Shown here in pieces: positions 1 to 6,630 of a stretch of 12,397 bases of DNA. The position numbers and the translations under genes were made by a program. This stretch comes from an uncultured Bacilli bacterium. GTDB taxonomy: Bacteria; Bacillota_I; Bacilli_A; RF39; UBA660. Location: assembly GCA_947628445.1 (NCBI GenBank), contig CANQZX010000032.1, forward strand, positions 1 through 12,397. Reading direction: 5' to 3'. How positions within the stretch are numbered: the stretch's first letter is position 1; each line of letters starts with the position of its first letter. The notes beneath the pieces were generated by a model. That model was not told the origin of the DNA, searched no databases, and worked only from the letters and a program-made list of their open reading frames with translations.

Positions 1-575
1 CAATCATAATAACAGTTAGAAGTATCACGATTATATTTATCTTTAGTATTATTCCAAATTATTTTTTCTATATTTTCCTTAAGAGGATTAAGATTTGTTA
101 AACTTCGATATACATCGTCTAAAGAAAAATTATAATTTTCAAAAAGAATATCTTTTTCTTCGTAAGCCTTTTTCTTTGAACCGGGAGAAATTATGCGCAT
201 AAATACTAGCAAAGAAAGTATATCATTTAAACTATAATCAATTTTTAATTTTTTTTGATAATCATCCAGTAGTTCTTTAATACCAAGTTCTTTATAAATT
301 CTTTTTACTACACAATATCCTAAATTTTTTGGTTTACTATTATTATCAATTTTTTTGCTTTGCAAATCTTTAATAGTATATTCATTTAATAAGTTATTAG
401 ATATTTTTTTTGCTTCTTCTTTAAAATGGGCAATAGGGTCATCAAATTCTTTTTTTAAATCTTCTAAATAGCCTAAAGTTTTAATGTTTTTATGCTTAAC
501 TTTTCCATTTTCTCTATAGCCAATGGTATAAGTGAGTAATATACCTTTATGAGATTTATTTTGTTTAACAAACAT
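1..575 (-). CDS. IS1634-family (IS4-like DDE) transposase, N-terminal part, cut by window edge
   Basis: An open frame of 191 codons starts at an ATG at 575 and runs off the left edge. The product would cut and paste its own insertion sequence. It opens MFVKQNKSHKG, followed by a basic segment and KTLGYLEDLKKEFDDPIAHF near residues 33-52. That layout is typical of the N-terminus of IS1634-type transposases as I know the family. The last residues visible are NCYYD; in this family the aspartate after Tyr-Tyr is normally the first catalytic Asp of the DDE triad, so the catalytic core begins right at the edge. The start has an AAGGTAG-type ribosome site about 8 bases upstream and a good promoter. 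There is no frameshift or stop in the visible part, so the element may be intact. The remaining two thirds lie outside the window. Confidence 0.85.
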   Translation of the reverse strand, partial: MFVKQNKSHKGILLTYTIGYRENGKVKHKNIKTLGYLEDLKKEFDDPIAHFKEEAKKISNNLLNEYTIKDLQSKKIDNNSKPKNLGYCVVKRIYKELGIKELLDDYQKKLKIDYSLNDILSLLVFMRIISPGSKKKAYEEKDILFENYNFSLDDVYRSLTNLNPLKENIEKIIWNNTKDKYNRDTSNCYYD

Positions 576-597
576 ACAATCACTACCTTACAAAATA

Positions 598-626
598 ATT
601 ATACCATAATATACAATACTATACAA
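598..626 (-). promoter_or_regulatory. Sigma-A-type promoter of the transposase gene
   Basis: On the minus strand TTGTAT (626-621) and TATAAT (603-598) are separated by 17 bases. The -10 is perfect and the start codon at 575 is 22 bases downstream of it, behind an AAGGTAG ribosome site. Confidence 0.6.
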
Positions 627-644
627 CTATAAAATAATAAAAAC

Positions 645-702
645 TTGACAAAATAAAACCTAGGTAACACCTAGGCAAATTTATACTTTTTATTTTTGTC
701 AA
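645..702. repeat. Nested inverted repeat inside the putative IS end
   Basis: An inner hairpin CCTAGGT-AAC-ACCTAGG (659-675) is flanked by outer arms TTGACAAAATAAAA (645-658) and TTTTATTTTTGTCAA (688-702), which are complementary except for one extra T. It lies upstream of the transposase promoter, between it and the presumed element end. It could insulate the transposase from outside transcription or bind transposase; both are inference. Confidence 0.5.
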
Positions 703-782
703 CTGCAAAACTCGGGAGTACGAGTCGTAGAATTGTTAATTTAAATCAAAAATGTAAAAGACCAAATGAAGATTTTGTCAAG

Positions 783-822
783 AATAAGGAATTTAATCCT
801 AAAAAGGTTTAAATTCCTTATT
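783..822 (+). promoter_or_regulatory. Long perfect hairpin ahead of the pilin-like operon
   Basis: AATAAGGAATTTAA (783-796) and TTAAATTCCTTATT (809-822) form a perfect 14-base stem. The loop region holds a further short CCT/AGG pairing. The stem is AT-rich and followed by TTTAATTTG rather than a clean T-run, so it is a mediocre intrinsic terminator. It may instead be an operator or a barrier to read-through from the adjacent insertion sequence. It ends 34 bases before the first gene. Confidence 0.5.
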
Positions 823-852
823 TAATTTGTTAAAATAATGGTAAGTAGGTGG
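808..852 (+). promoter_or_regulatory. Probable promoter and ribosome site for the pilin-like pair
   Basis: TTTAAA (808-813), 17 bases, then TAAAAT (831-836), followed by the ribosome site AGGTGG at 847-852, four bases before the ATG at 857. The -35 is weak and overlaps the right arm of the 783-822 hairpin, which would let a protein bound there control initiation. Confidence 0.4.
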
Positions 853-856
853 TTTT

Positions 857-1243
857 ATGAATATCGACTTTTGTGTTGCCACATCGGCAGCTTGGCAATT
901 AGTGGGTTATTTTCTATTTGCTTTAAAAATTGCTATTCCGGTTATTATTATCATTTTAGGAACGATAGATTTTGTTAATGCTTTAATTTCTAGTGATGAT
1001 AAAAATATTAGTAAGGCCACGAAATCATTAATAATACGTTTGGTGGTTGGTATTGCCATCTTTTTTCTTCCGGTCATTATTAGTGCCTTTTTGCATTTAG
1101 TTAAAGATAGTAGTAAATATTTGAAAGCCGCGGATACTTGTCAAACATGTCTGCTTCGGCCTTTTGATAGTGCTTGTAAGTCAGCTAAAAGCAAAGCAAA
1201 AGCGCAAATGAATAGCAATCAACAAAAATATAGAAATGAGTGA
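857..1243 (+). CDS. Small two-helix membrane protein, VirB2/TrbC pilin-like, with conserved cysteines
   Basis: The 128-residue product has no cleavable signal. Helix 1 spans about residues 13-43 and helix 2 about 57-82, joined by a short charged loop (SSDDKNISKATK) that should be cytoplasmic by the positive-inside rule. The N-terminus, with Cys6, and the C-terminal tail, with Cys95, Cys98 and Cys107 (CxxC-x8-C), would then face outside. This is the hairpin topology of VirB2/TrbC-type pilins of type IV secretion systems, but I see no decisive family motif, so the function is unproven. The tail beyond residue 107 is Lys/Gln/Asn-rich and probably disordered. The start is set by AGGTGG four bases upstream. 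The stop overlaps the region where the next gene begins, and residues 1-107 match the next protein at about 71% by hand count: a recent tandem duplication. Confidence 0.8.
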   Translation: MNIDFCVATSAAWQLVGYFLFALKIAIPVIIIILGTIDFVNALISSDDKNISKATKSLIIRLVVGIAIFFLPVIISAFLHLVKDSSKYLKAADTCQTCLLRPFDSACKSAKSKAKAQMNSNQQKYRNE

Positions 1244-1248
1244 TGCCT

Positions 1249-2421
1249 ATGGATATCGATTTTTGCGTTACGACCTCGGCCACTTGGCAATTAGTGGGCT
1301 ATTTTCTGTTTGCTTTAAAAGTCGTTATTCCGGTTGTGATCATTATTTTAGGCATAATGGATTTTGTCAATGCTTTAATTGCTAAAGAAGATAGTGGAAT
1401 AAGTAAAGCTACGAAATCGTTAATTGTTCGTTTTGTTATGGGAATTGCGATCTTTTTTGTCCCTTTAATTATTAGTGTGGGTTTCCATTTGGTTGCTTCG
1501 GCCAGTACTTTTTTACAAAAGGCTGATACCTGTCAAACTTGTTTATTACAACCTTTTAATAGTTCTTGTGAGGCCGCTAAAGCGACGGCCAAAAAAGCAC
1601 TCGCGGCTGAAAAAGAGGAAGCTTTAAATGATCGTCAAAGCTTTGGCTCTAAAGTTGAAGGTTGTTATAAATGTAATGGTAAGTATGTTTGGACTGACGA
1701 AAAATGTGGGACGAAAGTGATAAGTTTGGATGGGGTGTATACGAAAAAAACTTGTGAAGCTGAAAATAATAATCCCGCGAATAAAGTTGAACAAAGCTTA
1801 ATTGAACGGCCAAGTACCGGGGAATCAAGTAAAATCACTGATGTCATATATTTGGGGGATTCCATTATGAATGGCGTATGTATCTATAAAAACTTAGATA
1901 AGAGTTCTGGTTGTTATTATGGGGTAGGAAAAAGCATAGAATGGTTAAAAGGTAATTCAACGCAAATGGGAAGTGGCATTAATTCCGCTAATCCGGTTTC
2001 CGAAATAACGACCATAATTAAAAATAATAGTAAGAAAAAATATGGTATTGTTATTCTTATGGGAGTTAATGATCTTTCGGGTGGGGGAAATCCCAAAACC
2101 ATTGCTAATAGTTATGCTAGTTTTTATAGTAAGTTAGCTCAAGGTGATTGGAAAAATGCTATATTAAAAATAGTTTCTATTAATCCCGTTGGTAGTAATG
2201 TTGCCAGATATGGGTATAATGCTACTTATTTATCAAATGCTCGGATTAATAGTTTTAATAGCGAATTAAGTAAAGCTATTGGTAATTTGCGATTAGCAAA
2301 TGTTAAGTTCTGTAGTACGGGAATTAAACAAAGCGAATTAGATTATTTTGATGATCTGCATTTTGGCAATAATGGTCGGGCAAAATTATATAATGCTATT
2401 CAAGAAAATTGCCTAAAATAA
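1249..2421 (+). CDS. Two-helix pilin-like module fused to an extracellular SGNH/GDSL-family hydrolase
   Basis: The 390-residue protein begins with the same membrane hairpin as its neighbour (residues 1-107, including Cys6 and CxxC-x8-C at 94-107). A Lys/Glu/Ala-rich linker (about 108-132) leads to a small four-Cys segment (Cys139, 142, 153, 169). An SGNH hydrolase domain follows (about 196-390). It shows the nucleophile motif GDSI with Ser205, block III GVND with Asn274, and block V DDLH with Asp368 and His371; I did not identify the block II Gly. Such enzymes usually hydrolyse esters, often acetyl groups on glycans or cell-wall polymers; the substrate here is unknown. By topology the enzyme would sit outside the membrane. 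GTG at 1240 and ATG at 1243 (overlapping the previous stop as TGATG) are alternative starts. I chose 1249 because its MDIDFCV aligns with MNIDFCV of the paralogue. Translation is probably coupled. A terminator follows. Confidence 0.82.
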   Translation: MDIDFCVTTSATWQLVGYFLFALKVVIPVVIIILGIMDFVNALIAKEDSGISKATKSLIVRFVMGIAIFFVPLIISVGFHLVASASTFLQKADTCQTCLLQPFNSSCEAAKATAKKALAAEKEEALNDRQSFGSKVEGCYKCNGKYVWTDEKCGTKVISLDGVYTKKTCEAENNNPANKVEQSLIERPSTGESSKITDVIYLGDSIMNGVCIYKNLDKSSGCYYGVGKSIEWLKGNSTQMGSGINSANPVSEITTIIKNNSKKKYGIVILMGVNDLSGGGNPKTIANSYASFYSKLAQGDWKNAILKIVSINPVGSNVARYGYNATYLSNARINSFNSELSKAIGNLRLANVKFCSTGIKQSELDYFDDLHFGNNGRAKLYNAIQENCLK

Positions 2422-2423
2422 TC

Positions 2424-2454
2424 AAAAAGAGATAGTCAAACCTATCTTTTTTTT
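2424..2454 (+). terminator. Intrinsic terminator after the pilin-like pair
   Basis: AGATAG (2430-2435) pairs with CTATCT (2442-2447), with A's and T's extending the stem, followed by an eight-T run. It separates the pilin-like pair from ackA. Confidence 0.7.
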
Positions 2455-2455
2455 G

Positions 2456-2474
2456 TATAATTAAAAAGAGGTGG
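2456..2474 (+). promoter_or_regulatory. -10 element and ribosome site directly before ackA
   Basis: A perfect TATAAT (2456-2461) is followed after only five bases by AGAGGTGG (2467-2474), five bases before the ackA ATG. No good -35 is visible at the right distance (TAGTCA at 2433-2438 is the nearest). A start site seven bases after the -10 would fall in the ribosome site, so the leader would be extremely short. Confidence 0.45.
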
Positions 2475-2479
2475 AATAA

Positions 2480-3661
2480 ATGAAAATTTTAGCAGTAAAT
2501 GCGGGTAGTTCATCTCTTAAATTTACATTGATTGAATTACCTAGCCAAGAAACTATTGCCAGTGGTTTATTTGAAAAAATTGGGATTGGCAATAGTATGT
2601 ATACGATTAAATTTAAAGGAGAAAAATACACGAAAGAACTTGATTTAAAAGATCATGCTGTCGCCGTTCAAGTTTTAATGGACGAACTAATTAATATGCA
2701 TATCATTTCTTCTTTAGAAGCAATTGAAGGTATTGGTCACCGAATTGTCCATGGTGGTCAAGAGTTTAAGGAATCAATTGTTTTAACAGAAGATGTTTTA
2801 AAGAAAATTGAAAATTATAATGAACTGGCACCATTACATAATCCGGCAAATATTATGGGCGTGCGGGCTTTTATGAAAGTGCTTCCGCATGTTACCAATG
2901 TTGGAGTTTTTGATACCGCTTTTCATAGTTCTATGGAACCAAAGGAATATTTATATCCTGTTCCTTACGAATGGTATCAACAATATGGCGTTCGAAAATA
3001 TGGTTTTCATGGCACCAGCCATCGTTATGTAAATAAAACCATCTGCGAATATTTAAATAATCCAAATTTAAAAGTAATTAGTTGTCATATTGGTAATGGT
3101 GGATCTATTACGGCAATTAACGCCGGTAAAGTAGTGGATACCACCATGGGCTTTACCCCTTTAGCGGGCATTATGATGGGAACCCGTTCGGGTGATATTG
3201 ATGCTAGTTTAATTGAGTATGTAATGCATAAAACTGGTGAAAGTATTACTGAGGTAACCAATGATTTAAATAAAAGAAGCGGTCTTTTAGGTATCAGTGG
3301 GATTTCTTCTGATTCCCGGGATATTGAAGATGCTATTAAAAGTGGTAATGAAAAAGCCCGTTTAGCCCAAGAAATGTATGTGCAAAAAATTGCTAATTAC
3401 ATTGCAATGTATAACAATTTATTAGATGGTGCTGATGTGATTGTTTTAACCGCTGGCGTGGGCGAAAATAGTATTATGACCCGGAAGATGATTGGCGAAA
3501 AGATTGCCTCTTTAGGCGTTGTTATTGATGAAGAAGCCAATAACTGTCGGGGCGAATTAAAGTTAATTTCCGCCGCTGAATCTAAAATACCAGTTTATGT
3601 GGTCCCAACTAATGAAGAATTAATGATTGCCCTTGATACGATGGCCTTAATTGAAAAATAG
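2480..3661 (+). CDS. ackA: Acetate kinase
   Basis: This enzyme interconverts acetyl phosphate plus ADP with acetate plus ATP in the cytosol, the ATP-yielding step of acetate fermentation. At 393 residues it has the normal family length, and the signatures are in order. VNAGSSSLKF has Asn7. GHRIVHGG has Arg88. VFDTAFH has Asp145. YGFHGTSHRY has His177. HIGNGGSI (203-210) lies in the nucleotide-binding part. MGTRSGD has Arg236, and PTNEE has the metal-binding glutamate at 379-380. These line up with the catalytic residues known in the family (Asn7, Arg91, Asp148, His180, Arg241, Glu384 in the Methanosarcina enzyme). No phosphotransacetylase gene is next to it. It is the first gene of a run with nrnA and recX, whose start lies within a few bases of the ackA stop. 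Confidence 0.97.
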   Translation: MKILAVNAGSSSLKFTLIELPSQETIASGLFEKIGIGNSMYTIKFKGEKYTKELDLKDHAVAVQVLMDELINMHIISSLEAIEGIGHRIVHGGQEFKESIVLTEDVLKKIENYNELAPLHNPANIMGVRAFMKVLPHVTNVGVFDTAFHSSMEPKEYLYPVPYEWYQQYGVRKYGFHGTSHRYVNKTICEYLNNPNLKVISCHIGNGGSITAINAGKVVDTTMGFTPLAGIMMGTRSGDIDASLIEYVMHKTGESITEVTNDLNKRSGLLGISGISSDSRDIEDAIKSGNEKARLAQEMYVQKIANYIAMYNNLLDGADVIVLTAGVGENSIMTRKMIGEKIASLGVVIDEEANNCRGELKLISAAESKIPVYVVPTNEELMIALDTMALIEK

Positions 3662-3668
3662 AAAAGAG

Positions 3669-4646
3669 ATGATTACAATTAAAAGAGATTTATTTCGCAA
3701 AATAGTTAAAATAATTAAAAGTTATGATGAAATAGTTATTGCTAGACACATTGGACCTGATCCCGATGCCATTGCTAGCCAAATTGCTTTAAGAGATTCA
3801 ATTAAAGCAACTTTTCCGCATAAAAAAGTTTATGCCGTTGGAGCCGGCGTTCATAAGTTTAAATACTTAGGTAATTTGGATAAAGTGGAATTAACGGAAT
3901 TAAAAAATGCTCTTTTAATTGTTTTAGATGTCCCTAACTTTGCCCGGATTGATGGCATTGAAGATTTAGAATATCAAGCTATATTAAAAATTGACCATCA
4001 TCCCGCGGAAGATATTATTGGAAATGTTGATTGGACAGATGATACTAAATCTAGTACTTGTGAAATGATTACCGAACTACTTTTGGATACCAAATTAGTT
4101 TTAGATACTAAAATTGCCGAAGATTTATATATTGGGATTGTTTTTGATAGTGATCGGTTTTTACTCCAAAATACTAGTTTAGAAACTTTCAATATTATTT
4201 ATCGGTTATTAAATGCTACCCATATTAATTTTGTTTCGTTATACGATAATTTATATGAACGCAGTATTGCCGAAGAAAAATTTCGGGCTTATTTAACAAA
4301 TAATATTGAAATAAGCAAAAATGGTTTTGGGTTTATTAATGTCGATAATGCCACTTTAGAAAAATATCATGTAGAAATTACGGCCGTATCTAACCATGTT
4401 AATGATTTTTATTTCATTAAAGAACTTATTTGTTGGATGTTTGTCGTATATGATGAAAAAAACGCTATTTTCAAAGTTAATATTCGTTCTCGGGGGCCAA
4501 TTGTTAATGAAATAGCCAGCAAATATAATGGTGGTGGTCATAAATATGCCAGTGGCGCGCGCATTAAAGATATAAAAGATATAAATAAGCTTCGGGAAGA
4601 TTTGGACCAAGCTTGTGAAAACTACTATAGTGAGCAAAATAATTAA
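3669..4646 (+). CDS. nrnA: DHH/DHHA1 phosphoesterase, NrnA-type oligoribonuclease / pAp phosphatase
   Basis: NrnA proteins degrade short RNA oligomers to mononucleotides, and several also dephosphorylate 3'-phosphoadenosine 5'-phosphate, in the cytosol. The N-terminal DHH domain shows the metal-binding motifs DPDA (31-34), LDVPN with Asp87, DHH (109-111) and VFDSD (Asp160). The C-terminal DHHA1 domain has GGGHKYASG at 288-296. The length of 325 residues is normal for the family. The start is uncertain. ATG 3669 lies seven bases after the ackA stop but has AAGAG abutting it; TTG 3651 would overlap ackA by 11 bases and also lacks a clear ribosome site. I chose the ATG and assume translational coupling to ackA. 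The assignment to NrnA rather than to a cyclic-di-AMP phosphodiesterase rests on the absence of the membrane and PAS/GGDEF-like parts of GdpP. Confidence 0.88.
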   Translation: MITIKRDLFRKIVKIIKSYDEIVIARHIGPDPDAIASQIALRDSIKATFPHKKVYAVGAGVHKFKYLGNLDKVELTELKNALLIVLDVPNFARIDGIEDLEYQAILKIDHHPAEDIIGNVDWTDDTKSSTCEMITELLLDTKLVLDTKIAEDLYIGIVFDSDRFLLQNTSLETFNIIYRLLNATHINFVSLYDNLYERSIAEEKFRAYLTNNIEISKNGFGFINVDNATLEKYHVEITAVSNHVNDFYFIKELICWMFVVYDEKNAIFKVNIRSRGPIVNEIASKYNGGGHKYASGARIKDIKDINKLREDLDQACENYYSEQNN

Positions 4647-4647
4647 G

Positions 4648-5430
4648 ATGGAAATTAAAAGTTTTAAGAAAAAAAATGGCAATATTTATGAAATTATCTT
4701 TACCGACAATACGAAATTAGAATTATATGATGATGTTATTATTAAATATAATTTATTAATTAATAAAACAATTACGGAAAAAAGTTTAAAAGAGATTTTA
4801 AGTGTTAATCAAAAAATCGCGGCTTACATGAAGGCCATAAAATATCTTAATTTTAAACTTCGGACTCCCAAGGAAATAGAACGTTATCTTACAAAAAATA
4901 ATTATGAGGAAGATACCATAAAAGAAACGATTGCGCGGTTAAAAAAAGAAAAATACTTGGATGATGAAATTTATATTAAATCATTCATTAATGATCAAAT
5001 AAACTTAACTTTAAAAGGGCCCCAAAAAATTAGACAAGAACTTTTAAAATTGGGCTTTAAAGATACTCAATTTATGCCTTATTTAGATTCTTTTACAGCA
5101 GATATCTGGCACGAGAAAATAAAAAAAATTATTGCCAAAAGAATTAAAAGTAATCATAATTTATCGACAAAAGTATTAAAAGAAAAAACGAAACAATATT
5201 TAGTAAAAGAAGGGTATTGGTTAAATCAAATTATTGACATTATCGATTATTATGATTTTCCGATTGATAATGATATTTTGAAAAAAGAGTTTAATAAAGA
5301 ATATGTTAAGTTAAAGAAAAAATATGAAGGTATTGAATTAAGAAGTAAAATTAAAACCAATTTATATCGTAAAGGATTTAATTTGGCACAAATTGACACT
5401 TTATTGACAGATATTAACACAAATGATTAA
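4648..5430 (+). CDS. recX: RecX-family regulator of RecA
   Basis: RecX binds the groove of RecA filaments and modulates recombination and the SOS response. The 260-residue product has a beta-rich N-terminus (about 1-50) followed by tandem three-helix repeats. The most diagnostic part is residues 60-136, with YLNFKLRTPKEIERYL, then LKKEKYLDDEIYIKSF, then KGPQKIRQELLKLGF, which is the classic RecX repeat pattern. It is long, as in Bacillus, where three repeats are present. The ATG at 4648 comes one base after the nrnA stop and has no good ribosome site. GTG at 4630 or 4615 would overlap nrnA and add residues of no family likeness. Coupled translation from nrnA is likely. No terminator follows directly; the next gene has its own promoter. 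Confidence 0.88.
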   Translation: MEIKSFKKKNGNIYEIIFTDNTKLELYDDVIIKYNLLINKTITEKSLKEILSVNQKIAAYMKAIKYLNFKLRTPKEIERYLTKNNYEEDTIKETIARLKKEKYLDDEIYIKSFINDQINLTLKGPQKIRQELLKLGFKDTQFMPYLDSFTADIWHEKIKKIIAKRIKSNHNLSTKVLKEKTKQYLVKEGYWLNQIIDIIDYYDFPIDNDILKKEFNKEYVKLKKKYEGIELRSKIKTNLYRKGFNLAQIDTLLTDINTND

Positions 5431-5458
5431 CAATATGATATAATTTAAAAGAAGAGGG
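5414..5458 (+). promoter_or_regulatory. Extended -10 promoter of the secreted pilin-like fusion gene
   Basis: TGATATAAT (TG at 5436-5437, -10 at 5439-5444) is a perfect extended -10. TTAACA (5414-5419) is a possible -35 but 19 bases away. The ribosome site AGAGGG (5453-5458) starts eight bases after the -10 and is seven bases before the ATG at 5466. Confidence 0.65.
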
Positions 5459-5465
5459 TATAAAG

Positions 5466-6584
5466 ATGAAAAAATGGTTTTGTTTAATACTAATGTTTGG
5501 CTTGTTTTTAATTGGTGAAACAAGAGTTTTCGCTAAGAGTGCTACTTATGTGTATGAAATAAAAAATACTACTATTACGGTAAAAATCGATAACCTAGGT
5601 AATATTAGTTATAGTAAATCTGGTAACGGTTTAGTAAGTAGTGATTTATCAGGACTAGAATCTGATCAATTCATGGATAGTAAAGGTAATTTTTTAAAAC
5701 CAAGTAGTGACAAAATAAAGACAATTTATGTTGTACTGGATTTAGCTAATTCGACAGGCGAGAATAGTAGTAATATGAAGTATAAATTAGCTTTTGATAA
5801 AAATAGTTTTGGTAATGATAAAATTTACAGTACGAAATATACCATAAATACTTCTTTAAGTAAAGTTGATAATAAAACAACCAGCGGGGAAAAAACAATA
5901 GAATTAACTTGTCCTTATTATTATAATGATACCCATGCAAATATCCATGTTGTTGCCAAATATTATAGTGGTAAAACAGTTGTTTCAACTGCTACTGGCT
6001 ATAACGTTTCCCCCGGAACCGAAACTGTTAGTCAAACTCCAGAAAAATGCCCTAAAAATATTTATGTCAAATACATTGACGAAAACAATATTTTTGTTTC
6101 TGTTACCAAGTCTTATTCTGATTTTGGTGTTGCTAAATATGAGGGAGTAAATAAAAATGATTCTTATTATACGGGCACTGGAGATGATGATTCTGAAGGT
6201 GATCCAACAAAAGTATTATTACCTGGTCAAGTTGAAAAAATAAATATTTGTGAAGAAGGAAAAGTTTTATTAGTATTTCAAGTAATAGGTTATATTATAT
6301 TTGTAGCTAAAATAATAATACCTTTATTATTAATTATAATGGGATCAATTGATTTAGCTAGGGCAATGGTTGATAGTGATCAAAAAGCTCTGAAGGATTC
6401 AATTGTTAAGTTGATTAAACGATTTATTGCCGGTGTAATAATCTTCTTCTTACCAACAATTTTTAACTTTATCTTTTCTTTAGTTGATGGAGCAGTTGAT
6501 AACCAAAAAGACTTTTCGGGCTGTACCAAATGTGTCTTTGATCCTTTAGGCAATTGTGGTGCGAAAAAAATAGTTAACGAATAA
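5466..6584 (+). CDS. Secreted ectodomain with C-terminal two-helix Cys module (pilin-like), function unknown
   Basis: The 372-residue protein starts with a signal peptide (MKKW, hydrophobic core 5-17, likely cleavage near VFA/KSA at 21-26). An extracellular region (about 27-255) follows that looks beta-rich, is full of Ser/Thr/Asn/Tyr and has Cys149 and Cys195. I do not recognise a family in it. The C-terminus (about 260-372) repeats the module of the 857 and 1249 proteins. Cys262 lies before helix 1 (about 266-301), a charged loop (DSDQKALKDSIVKLIKR) precedes helix 2 (about 319-341), and the tail has Cys353, Cys356 and Cys364. Shared residues include Asp in the first helix end, the Gly-x-x-IFFLP run of helix 2 and the CxxC. 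The ectodomain is therefore outside and the loop inside, consistent with the topology proposed for the other two. It has its own strong promoter and a strong terminator. Confidence 0.8.
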   Translation: MKKWFCLILMFGLFLIGETRVFAKSATYVYEIKNTTITVKIDNLGNISYSKSGNGLVSSDLSGLESDQFMDSKGNFLKPSSDKIKTIYVVLDLANSTGENSSNMKYKLAFDKNSFGNDKIYSTKYTINTSLSKVDNKTTSGEKTIELTCPYYYNDTHANIHVVAKYYSGKTVVSTATGYNVSPGTETVSQTPEKCPKNIYVKYIDENNIFVSVTKSYSDFGVAKYEGVNKNDSYYTGTGDDDSEGDPTKVLLPGQVEKINICEEGKVLLVFQVIGYIIFVAKIIIPLLLIIMGSIDLARAMVDSDQKALKDSIVKLIKRFIAGVIIFFLPTIFNFIFSLVDGAVDNQKDFSGCTKCVFDPLGNCGAKKIVNE

Positions 6585-6620
6585 AAAAAGAAGCTTATGT
6601 TGCTTGAACATAAGCTTTTA
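6583..6620. terminator. Bidirectional intrinsic terminator between convergent genes
   Basis: AAGCTTATGTT (6591-6601), loop GCTTG, then AACATAAGCTT (6607-6617): a perfect 11-base stem. On the plus strand it is followed by TT and then A's. On the minus strand a long T-run (complement of 6583-6589) follows, after one C. It serves the gene ending at 6584 and prsA ending at 6631. Confidence 0.85.
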
Positions 6621-6630
6621 AAATGCTTGA

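Larger units (their letters stand above)
1..719 (-). mobile_element. Insertion sequence of IS1634 type, right-hand part; outer end uncertain
   Basis: The transposase gene reads leftward, so the end of the element upstream of the gene should lie to the right of 626. The best candidate is the relatively GC-rich stretch at 700-719, which reads ACTCCCGAGTTTTGCAGTTG on the minus strand. It differs in composition from the AT-rich flanks and resembles element ends I associate with this family. That resemblance is from memory, and the matching inverted repeat at the other end is outside the window, so the boundary is provisional. Confidence 0.4.

Noticed and set aside
1665..2102. Two minus-strand frames opposite the SGNH hydrolase gene
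   Set aside because: They are shadows of a gene with complete catalytic motifs; no start signals or family likeness.
857..2421. A complete type IV secretion or conjugation operon
   Set aside because: Only pilin-like modules are present; no ATPase, coupling protein, relaxase or lytic transglycosylase is in the window, so only a likeness to the pilin subunit is claimed.
4356..4682. A 108-codon minus-strand frame over the end of nrnA
   Set aside because: It lies opposite a well-supported DHHA1 domain, has no ribosome site, and its hydrophobic look comes from the reverse strand of AT-rich coding sequence.
5746..6150. Tyr-rich minus-strand frame and an alternative plus-strand frame inside the secreted protein gene
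   Set aside because: Both lie inside a gene with a signal peptide and a conserved C-terminal module; composition is that of out-of-frame translation.
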